Below, piece by piece: positions 9,549 through 17,245 of a stretch of 63,920 nucleotides of DNA. Source of the DNA: Bacillota bacterium (lineage in GTDB: Bacteria; Bacillota; Clostridia; Lachnospirales; Lachnospiraceae); contig JAEYJO010000034.1 in NCBI GenBank assembly GCA_023408815.1, positions 1 through 63,920 of the forward strand, read 5' to 3'. The number at the start of each line of letters is the position of its first letter. Within the stretch, counting starts at the first letter, position 1. The notes beneath the pieces are model-generated. The model was not told the DNA's origin. It did not search any database and saw nothing but the letters and a program-made list of their open reading frames with translations. A program made the position numbers and the translations under genes.

Positions 9549-10373
9549 TTAGCTTTGTTTGGCTATTACAAGAAACCTTCCGTCTTTAGTATGATAAGAG
9601 CAAGTGGAGAGAGTGAGAAATCTGTCGCCGTACTGCACATCTACTCCGGTTTGGTAAAGAGATTTCTTCTTTACTTCTTCGATATAGCTGTCAAATTCCT
9701 TCTTCCCCGATAAATTCACGATAAAATACTTCTCTACTTGTGAATTATCAGCGGCGTCTATGGGAAAGGCTGCCAGAATTTCATATTCCTGTACCTCTTC
9801 GGATGTATAAAAGAGGATTTTTTCGTACGCTCTCCAATACGTTTTATCCTGATAGGATAAGAGGCCTGAAAACATGGAACCATTTTTCATATTGTGGCCA
9901 TAAACAATTACGTTGTCGGAGCGTGGAGTGACGGAGCAGGCTGCATCTATAAAAGGTACCCCTGACAACGAATACTTTCGCACAAAATTCCTATGCAAAT
10001 AATATTCTCCGTCCTTTGGCGTATACATTACCGGATAGTCTATCCTCGTATCCTGAATCTTAATCCAACCTACGATATCACTATTTTCCTGCTGCAACGC
10101 CGTTAAATCAATAAAACCTTTACTTTTTGCCCCGGCAAGAGGAACATCCCCGGATAAATCCATGAGAGCCGTATTCCTGCCATCGGCTGTTTCGATCAAA
10201 CTATAGAATTCTCTTGCGTCGCGGGAGAGAGAGTAGAAATAAATTCCAACGCTCAAGCATCCTGCAACGACAATTGTACAAAGAATTCCTATACATAGAT
10301 CGATCGCTTTTTCTTTTGTACTTTTCGTTTTTTCTTTTGTACTTTTCGCAAATCTTTTGTACTTATGAATCAT
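9549..10373 (-). CDS. Class B-type sortase
   Basis: A 274-residue membrane-anchored transpeptidase that joins surface proteins to the cell wall or to each other. An N-terminal basic region and one membrane segment (about 24-48) precede the sortase barrel. Catalytic residues are His in VYGHNM, Cys in LSTCSYH and a downstream Arg in KDGRFLV. The TLSTC pattern is typical of class B. The ATG at 10373 overlaps the end of the surface-protein gene by 11 nt, which suggests translational coupling. A TTG at 10433 in the same frame lies deep in the upstream gene and is unlikely. The N-terminus contains a short duplicated STKEK segment. Confidence 0.9.
   Translation of the reverse strand: MIHKYKRFAKSTKEKTKSTKEKAIDLCIGILCTIVVAGCLSVGIYFYSLSRDAREFYSLIETADGRNTALMDLSGDVPLAGAKSKGFIDLTALQQENSDIVGWIKIQDTRIDYPVMYTPKDGEYYLHRNFVRKYSLSGVPFIDAACSVTPRSDNVIVYGHNMKNGSMFSGLLSYQDKTYWRAYEKILFYTSEEVQEYEILAAFPIDAADNSQVEKYFIVNLSGKKEFDSYIEEVKKKSLYQTGVDVQYGDRFLTLSTCSYHTKDGRFLVIAKQS
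10308..10357. repeat. Short tandem repeat in the sortase N-terminus
   Basis: A roughly 20-bp unit containing TTTTCTTTTGTACTTTTCG is repeated in tandem, and its core CTTTTGTACTT appears once more. It encodes the duplicated STKEK block just before the membrane segment, so copy-number change could alter or shift the start of the sortase. Confidence 0.7.
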
Positions 10374-10794
10374 AGTAATAGCCAAAAATTTTTCTTTTGT
10401 ATAAAAAGAGCACCATCGCTCCGACAACCGCAATCAGCGTAACAGCAATAATTGGTATCAAAGGCATACTATCCCCGGTCTTGGCAGGGGCGTCCTTTCC
10501 GTTGGGATCAGGCACCTCGCCTGTCTTGTACTTAGGAACTACGGAAGACTTGGAAGAAGTAGTATTATCCGGATCTTCAGGATCCTTACTGCCGCCATTA
10601 GACTCATCTATGTTATATGTATTTGTAAAATGCGCCACACTGGCCGTATCCTTCGAAATAATTCCGGTTTCACCGGTAGATTTCTTCACATACCCTTCCG
10701 AAGAATAATCAGCTTCCTCTACGGTATACGACGTACCTTCCAAAATCCCGGTAATCTCTATAGACTGTCCGTCTGCGAGCCTGATTATCCCCAC
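10363..10794 (-). pseudogene. 3' fragment of the broken surface-protein gene with cell-wall sorting signal
   Basis: This frame encodes the second half of a fourth DUF5979/DUF7601-like repeat. A Ser/Asp/Lys linker, the sortase motif PAKTGD, a hydrophobic segment and the basic tail YKRKIF follow. It is out of frame with the piece upstream. Near 10780-10790 the upstream frame reads GTIASG and this frame continues with IIRLADGQSIEI, exactly as in intact repeats, so a small indel at a GGGG run separates them. The apparent GTG start at 10794 has no ribosome binding site. It is probably not translated alone unless the frameshift is a sequencing error. Confidence 0.85.
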
Positions 10795-11845
10795 TCGCTA
10801 TCGTTCCGTTATCCAATCCTATACCTGTATAAGAATAAGTCTTACTCGTATTGAAAGTGACGGTAAATTCGAATTCCTTGCTTTTGTTTCCTCTGTTTCC
10901 TGCAACCGTCTTAGCAATAGAAAGAACTCCGTTATTTTTAGAATTAATGAAAGATGCAGTACTTCTTATTCCATCCTTTATCAATCCTGTATCCGCATTT
11001 TTCGTTGTAACATAGCCCTCTTCAGAATAGTCCTTTTCAGTTACAGCATATTTTGCTCCTTCAGGAAGATCATGAATTGTAATAGATTGTCCATCAGAAA
11101 GCTCAACCTTTCCACCGCTCGCTATCGTTCCGTTTGGAACTCCATTTACTGAATAAGAATAAGAGCCGTTCGCATCTTTAAAATTTACATTAAATTCAAA
11201 CTTTTTAGTTTTGTCTCCGGCATTTCCTTCTACAGTTTTTTGAATAACGAGTTCACCTATATTTCTCGCATTTCTAAAGACAGCGGCACTGGTTTTCGTA
11301 TTTTCTATTATTCCCGTATCTCCTGCTTTTGTAGTGATATATCCTTCACCGGAATAGTCGTCTTCGGTAATCTTATAAGTCGTATTTTCAGGCAGACCAT
11401 CTATAGATATACTTTGGCCATGTTTTAACTTTATAGTACCACCGTTAGTTATCGTTCCGTCAGGTACACCGCCCAAACCGGTATAGGAATAGGAACCGGT
11501 AGCATTGAATTCTATTTTGAAATTAAATTCCTTATTAGAATCTGCTCCGCTGCCCGAAACTATTTTTTGAACGACCAATCCTCCGACATTTTTAATATTC
11601 GAAAATGATACCGTTTTTGTTTTATCAACTTCTACAGTCCCTTCCGCATCACCTAATGCCATCGAGACATAACCTTCTGAAGAATAATCCTCTTCTTCTA
11701 CCTTATAGGTACTCTCCATAGGTAAATCTAATACTTTAAAGCTTTCCAAATTAGATAATTCAAAGGTATCTCCGCTTTTAACCACTCCACCCTTTACAAT
11801 TTTATTATCCTTATCAAAGAGATTATATGCATATGCCGATGTAAG
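10709..11845 (-). pseudogene. Middle fragment of the broken surface-protein gene (repeat domains)
   Basis: This is an open frame directly continuous with the upstream adhesin frame but separated from it by an in-frame TAA at 11846-11848. It completes repeat 1, then encodes repeats 2 and 3 and half of repeat 4. Each repeat is about 85-95 residues and carries the recurring patterns SYTG, DGQSI.I..LPE and Y.SEGYV. Domains of this kind form stalk regions of cell-wall proteins. The frame ends in unrelated residues after GTIASG because of the frameshift near 10785. The GTG at 11785 is not a credible start because homology extends 5' of it. Confidence 0.85.
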
Positions 11846-14800
11846 TTATATGCCGTTTTTATCATTCAAGAGTAATGTAAATTCAAATTTTTTTGAAAGG
11901 TCGGCACCTGAACCAGCCACCGCTTTCGAAATCAAAAGATTGCCTGTCGTGCCATCCTTATAATTCTTAATATCGATATTATTTTCGACAGTACCGTCTA
12001 TGCTTGTTACAGGAATACCCGATCCATTCTTTTCCACATGAACCATATATTCTTTTTCCGAAGGAGTATATCCGGTCGGTACTTCTGTTTCTTTTAGGAT
12101 GTAATCACCATCCGGCAGAGCTTTTAAAGAAAGAACTCCGCTTGCATTAGTAATTCCTTCTCTTATAACTACTCCATTGGAAGAATATAATACAAATTTA
12201 ACACCTGGTATTCTAAGATTCGTATCTCCATCTGTTTTTGTTATTTCAAACCAGCCGTTTCTTTGATACAACGCGCCGGATGCGAAGCTTGCGAGGCTGA
12301 ATGCCGAGAGTCTGGATACAGGAGATCCTGTGGATTTAACAAATTGTACCGTATTATTTATATCCTTTCCGTCTCCAGTTATATCGGTATAATAAATCAA
12401 TCGATAAGACTGGCTTGAATCCGGAGGATAAAACTTAAGAGTCCGCATTTCATTATCATACGTTAATATATTCTTATCAGGAAGAGTTAACTCAGTATCT
12501 TCCGTATATGATCCATCTTTATTCAGCTTCAATTCAAATATTTGTATATTCTTCTTTCCGGTCGCAGCATCATTAATCAGCAACTCACCTTCACTATCAA
12601 TTCTTAGGTCGATACCCGGATTAAGAATATCCTTAATATAAGCATCGGTATAACTAATGTCATAGGGTCTGTAATCTATCGTCCATATCAAATAATCTTG
12701 ATTAACATAACTTTTATCTACATCTTTTGTAACTATAGAATTTTCAATTATAACATCGGTATTAGCATTAACTCCCACCGTCACCTTAGTATTATCTATA
12801 AGATTTACATTATTTCTTTCCGTATAATCTTTTATTTCATTTAAATAACCTTTAGCAGTATCTTCTGTTGGGCCTGCTTTCAATAAAATAACGTAACCTT
12901 TATTAAGACCAGTAAAATTAAAAGTCATTTCCTGTCCTTCATCCGCATTGACAGATGCATTCGGTCCGGCTATTTGCATAACAGATGAATAATCTGATAT
13001 ATAACCTGTTGCATTTACCTTAGTCCCGTTTCCTGTACCCTCATAAAGCAAAAAGTAATCATCATCCTTAATTTTTTTGAATTCCCAACCTTCCGGGAGC
13101 GTATCTTTTATTTTATAATCTCCTATCATTTCATCTATATCGGTGGTAACTCCATTTGTTATATCAATATTATTTGAATTGACATAAATACGATATATAA
13201 CGGATTTGTCGACATAATCATAGCTTCCCCTATTGCCGCCCGAACTACCGTTAACAGCAGCCAGCACACTACTATCTCCTGCATTTCCTGCAATAACCGT
13301 ATCTGCATCATTTCTCGATAACGTATTTTTCTTAAGCATATTGCTTGAGATAGTTTTATGATTAGTACTATCATTTAACTTATTAGCTCCGGCAAATAAA
13401 AAAGCTGTATTATCAATCGTATTGCTTCCATTTGAGGCATAATAATTTGGATTAGTAACAATAGTGCTAAAAGAAAAATTATGAGTACTCAAATAATCTA
13501 TCCCTTGAAAATCATCCTTAGTCACTACTAATAAGTCCGCAACCTTTTCTCCAGCAATAGTGAGAGTATGCACCGTAAATCCAAGCCCTGTAACAGCAGG
13601 CAATGACGTCTGGTCTATCATCTGATAAAAATGGGGAGTAATCTCATTCAGGACATCTTTCGTCACATATCTTAAATCTCCGGAAGCACCTATTCCGGAA
13701 TCTATACCATCAATATCATTGATATTAATACTCCCTCCGTATACCAGAAGGTCGAGTACCCGTAAATTTCCTCCTAAAGATTGCTTTAATGTATCAACTT
13801 TAATGTTCCAACTCATCTTATGATTTTGATTGTCATAAGAACCGGCTGTCTTTGTAATACTTGGAACACCAATCGTAACACTGGCATCATTGCTTGTTAT
13901 TCCTCCCGGTTTTTCTGTTCCTTTTATTGTCGCGTTGTTATTAAAAGTAACCTGTTTCTGCCCATTAATAGATGTATCTGTTACCTTGGTAACTATTGTA
14001 ACTTTATATTTACCGGAAATGTCGCTCATAGAAAAGGTAAGCTTCTCTCTGCTTTCCTCAACACTACTACTCGGATGAATAGATAATGACAAATCATATT
14101 CATTTGTTAAATCATTATATTTATCTACAGTAGAACTGACATAAGAAAGGCCTAAAGGCAATAAATCTTCTAATTGAGCATTACTCATTGCACCATCGAT
14201 AAATATGGTCCATTTTATTTCTCTGTTAGAAGGATCATAAGTACCGCCACTCATTCCATCCCCTATTTCTTCTCCGCCTTTCTTAATCCAATCCATAGTA
14301 TAAGAAGCGGAACCATCGTCATGAGAAACCCTTACGCTATCCTTATATATCTCTGCCATATTATTAATTGTAGTTGTGCCATTACTATAATATTTATCGT
14401 CAGGTATCTCCGTATCGAAGAAAATATAAACCGTTCCTATAACATCAGCACTGGCAGGGAAAGTATAAGTCAATTTATCACTTATATAGTCAGGAGTAAC
14501 CGCTCCCCCTCCGATTGGATTAATACCATCTGCATCCGTAGTGATTTTAAAACTGTTTGAATTATAGGTTCCTACATTTGTCAAATCATCAGAAAAAGTA
14601 TAACCCTTTAAATTTCCATCTTCTGCAGCCCCTCCTTCTTTATCTGCACTTACTTTTACCTTCCAGGTTATTTTTCTATTGGACGCATCTGCAATACCGG
14701 TTTTTTCAGTCGTTACAGTAGTTGATTTCGGAGGTATTGTTATTTCAAAAGTTTTATCATATATGGAAACTGTTTTCTCTAAATCTTCTTCCCCATCATT

Positions 14801-15544
14801 TTCACCATCGTATTTCAATGTCATACTAAAATTTGCACTTGCGGTATTAATAGTAGGATCATTTATAGTATCCAAAAAAAGTACTTTTGCAACTTTTTTG
14901 GTACCACCACTGCCATCATCAGCATCATCTAATGTTAAAGTACCTACTGGAATACCATTAAATTCCAATTCAGCCGCTACTAAATTAACCAAACTGAAAT
15001 CAGCAGGAAAATCGATTATAGCATAATCTCCGCCTATTATATATTTTGATGTATTATCCTTATCTATACCGTTATCACCAATAACGGGAAAATCGAACGA
15101 TACATTCACATCTACATCCTTCTTAGGATCTAATTTTTCTCCTGCAGCTACATCTATTATATCGGTACCTTGTTTTAAAGTAGCTAAAAAATTATTCAGA
15201 AGATTTGATTTTTCAATTCCTACATATGTACCTAATAAAATGATATCATTTGCTTCCATTACAGACGGCTCATTTGCATTGCCATTAATTCCGTTTAAAT
15301 CCGTACTTTCGGTATTTCCCAAACTACTATTTAAAATATTGGTTTCTTTACTGCTTTCACTGCTACCAGTTTCTCCCCCTTCACTGCCAGAGCCCGTAAC
15401 TCCGTCTGCAGTACTCTCGGTATCTTTTTCAGTGGAAGAATTCTGACTTTCTCCAGTCACAGAGGAATTTGAAGATACTCCCTGTGCATATGCTGTTAAA
15501 GAATTATTTACAATAATAATTATAGTGATAGTAATTATTATCAT
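11846..15544 (-). CDS. Large cell-surface adhesin/pilin-like protein, N-terminal part (truncated by in-frame TAA)
   Basis: A 1232-residue reading frame. A hydrophobic leader ending in AYAQ is followed by a long Ser/Thr/Gly/Glu-rich stretch. Several beta-sandwich modules of the collagen-binding/isopeptide type then follow, for example around PPKSTTVTTEKTG and again around GVPSITKTAG. A SpaA-like prealbumin module (about 1115-1200, GWFEITKTDGDTNLRIPGVKFVLY) and the start of a DUF7601-like repeat complete it. The TAA at 11846 is in frame with a further 379 codons that complete that repeat. Counting through both lesions, the intact gene would be about 1,730 residues ending in a sortase signal. 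The ATG at 15544 gives a leader with no basic residues, yet the codons just 5' encode RRKK with no standard start. It probably works with the adjacent sortase if expressed. Confidence 0.82.
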   Translation of the reverse strand: MIIITITIIIIVNNSLTAYAQGVSSNSSVTGESQNSSTEKDTESTADGVTGSGSEGGETGSSESSKETNILNSSLGNTESTDLNGINGNANEPSVMEANDIILLGTYVGIEKSNLLNNFLATLKQGTDIIDVAAGEKLDPKKDVDVNVSFDFPVIGDNGIDKDNTSKYIIGGDYAIIDFPADFSLVNLVAAELEFNGIPVGTLTLDDADDGSGGTKKVAKVLFLDTINDPTINTASANFSMTLKYDGENDGEEDLEKTVSIYDKTFEITIPPKSTTVTTEKTGIADASNRKITWKVKVSADKEGGAAEDGNLKGYTFSDDLTNVGTYNSNSFKITTDADGINPIGGGAVTPDYISDKLTYTFPASADVIGTVYIFFDTEIPDDKYYSNGTTTINNMAEIYKDSVRVSHDDGSASYTMDWIKKGGEEIGDGMSGGTYDPSNREIKWTIFIDGAMSNAQLEDLLPLGLSYVSSTVDKYNDLTNEYDLSLSIHPSSSVEESREKLTFSMSDISGKYKVTIVTKVTDTSINGQKQVTFNNNATIKGTEKPGGITSNDASVTIGVPSITKTAGSYDNQNHKMSWNIKVDTLKQSLGGNLRVLDLLVYGGSININDIDGIDSGIGASGDLRYVTKDVLNEITPHFYQMIDQTSLPAVTGLGFTVHTLTIAGEKVADLLVVTKDDFQGIDYLSTHNFSFSTIVTNPNYYASNGSNTIDNTAFLFAGANKLNDSTNHKTISSNMLKKNTLSRNDADTVIAGNAGDSSVLAAVNGSSGGNRGSYDYVDKSVIYRIYVNSNNIDITNGVTTDIDEMIGDYKIKDTLPEGWEFKKIKDDDYFLLYEGTGNGTKVNATGYISDYSSVMQIAGPNASVNADEGQEMTFNFTGLNKGYVILLKAGPTEDTAKGYLNEIKDYTERNNVNLIDNTKVTVGVNANTDVIIENSIVTKDVDKSYVNQDYLIWTIDYRPYDISYTDAYIKDILNPGIDLRIDSEGELLINDAATGKKNIQIFELKLNKDGSYTEDTELTLPDKNILTYDNEMRTLKFYPPDSSQSYRLIYYTDITGDGKDINNTVQFVKSTGSPVSRLSAFSLASFASGALYQRNGWFEITKTDGDTNLRIPGVKFVLYSSNGVVIREGITNASGVLSLKALPDGDYILKETEVPTGYTPSEKEYMVHVEKNGSGIPVTSIDGTVENNIDIKNYKDGTTGNLLISKAVAGSGADLSKKFEFTLLLNDKNGI

Positions 15545-15736
15545 TTTCTTTCTTCTAAAGTATATAGAATTATCAAAAAAGAAACTTGAAAAATATTCAA
15601 AAAAAAGGTCTTATTATGTCGTCTAACGGAAAAATATTCAAAATATTTTTAAAATCGATGGTAAATTAATATGATTTTGTGTTAAAATGAAATAAAAATA
15701 CAGGGTATAAAAAATTCTTACACATAAAAAGAAAGT

Positions 15737-17164
15737 ATGGTATCACGTATGAAAATCAGTTTTCTATTAAAAGAACTCATTACAATTGCCAAAAAGCAAA
15801 AGACAGATTTTGCACTTCACATGAATATGACTCCCAGCGGACTTAGTAAGATTCTTACGGAAAAGGGAATTCCTACTATTAGAGACAGGAAAATTTTTAC
15901 TAGGCTGGCCGCCGAATATTTTGCGCAAAATATTTATTCTCCCGGCTGCTATTGGAAATTTGAAAATATCTTTCCTGTAATCTATGATTTTGAATCTCAG
16001 GATGATTTACAGTCTTTCTTATCCTATGCTATCGAATATGCCCTGGATGGAGCTTTTACGGAAGAAATTAACATCAATCTGGATTATTCCGAGAGAGGAC
16101 AATATTATATTGGCAAGAGACCGGTGATCGGTATTCTTTGCATTATTTTATCGGATTATGTTACTAGTAATTTTGATAATCTATCAGAAATTTATTTTTC
16201 CATTCCTCTGTTAGATTCTTCTTATACGAAGATATTCCACAAAATAGTACTGATAGGGAATGATGTATTTAAAAATATCACATTTAATTTCTTTTATAAT
16301 AAGAATTTGTTAAGCGAACTCATAGAAAATAATCCGGGCGTTATGAACTTTAGCAGCATTCTCTCTCTGATCGTCAAGTTCCATAAGTATTTTCAAGTCA
16401 ATCTATGGGAGACCTCTCAGGACACTACTCCTTTTTTGCTCTTAAAGAGCAATATCTTGATGTTTTTCAATGCACAAATTGATGGAACTCCGCTTTTAAC
16501 TACTGTTTATCATAAAAGTTATCTTGCAGTTTTTTATAATATGCTTATGAAGAAAGATACAAATAAAATTAGTTTTGAAAAAGAAGAGATTATTACATTC
16601 TTGGAGAAAAATCCTAATTTCTTTGAAAAATTAAAAGAGAAGGGGCCTGGAAGCGTCTATAACTTCACTTCCTTCGGATATATGTTAACAAATGAAGAGT
16701 TAGATTCGTTAAATGGAAATAAGACTCTTAGAAAGAATATTAAAAAGCTATTCGACGACGCTATGGACAAGGATACTAATTACCTGGTAACTAACACTTC
16801 TATGGATAAATTTATATCCATGGGAAAGATGATCGTTCCTTTTATTGGTACTTCTTATTTTCCGCCCAATAAGAGAATTCCATATTTACAGAGATTTAAT
16901 TCCTACATGAATACGGGCAGCTATAACAAATTGAAAATTATTAACATTGATTTATCAAATATGGTTATATTCTGCTTTGAAGAATTTAGTCTGGTATATG
17001 TGATAAGTGATACCTATGAAAGAGAGACACTTCATTTCTTTAACACAAATAAAATCAGCTCTCTTTTATACAATGAAATGATGAAAGACAGTGAGTTATC
17101 TATAGATTTTTCGACTGAACTCTGGAACGCTTATCAACAAGAGCTTGTGGATCATATTCCCTAA
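15737..17164 (+). CDS. Unrecognised 475-residue protein with N-terminal helix-turn-helix
   Basis: I do not recognise the family. The first 50 residues resemble a helix-turn-helix of the Xre/Cro type (KKQKTDFALHMNMTPSGLSK). The remainder is helical, aromatic- and Lys/Asn-rich, with no membrane segment, signal peptide or catalytic motif that I can identify. The start may be the ATG at 15737 or the one at 15749; neither has a strong ribosome binding site. It is transcribed divergently from the sortase-dependent adhesin, so a regulatory role for that locus is a reasonable guess. It is followed by a strong terminator shared with gyrA. Confidence 0.75.
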   Translation: MVSRMKISFLLKELITIAKKQKTDFALHMNMTPSGLSKILTEKGIPTIRDRKIFTRLAAEYFAQNIYSPGCYWKFENIFPVIYDFESQDDLQSFLSYAIEYALDGAFTEEININLDYSERGQYYIGKRPVIGILCIILSDYVTSNFDNLSEIYFSIPLLDSSYTKIFHKIVLIGNDVFKNITFNFFYNKNLLSELIENNPGVMNFSSILSLIVKFHKYFQVNLWETSQDTTPFLLLKSNILMFFNAQIDGTPLLTTVYHKSYLAVFYNMLMKKDTNKISFEKEEIITFLEKNPNFFEKLKEKGPGSVYNFTSFGYMLTNEELDSLNGNKTLRKNIKKLFDDAMDKDTNYLVTNTSMDKFISMGKMIVPFIGTSYFPPNKRIPYLQRFNSYMNTGSYNKLKIINIDLSNMVIFCFEEFSLVYVISDTYERETLHFFNTNKISSLLYNEMMKDSELSIDFSTELWNAYQQELVDHIP

Positions 17165-17184
17165 TTAGTGTAATGGCAGACAAC

Positions 17185-17235
17185 AAAAAGGATAAATCCA
17201 ATTTCTTATGATTTAGAAATGGATTTATCCTTTTT
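17185..17235. terminator. Bidirectional terminator between the HTH gene and gyrA
   Basis: Arms 17185-17206 and 17215-17235 pair almost perfectly over about 21 bp with an 8-nt loop. They begin in A5 and end in T5, so the hairpin works as an intrinsic terminator on both strands for the two convergent genes. Confidence 0.9.
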
Positions 17236-17245
17236 AAATTTTAGT

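Noticed and set aside
11846..11848. Programmed stop-codon read-through in the adhesin
   Set aside because: There is no visible downstream stimulatory structure, and a second unrelated frameshift lies nearby. Decay or sequencing error is simpler.
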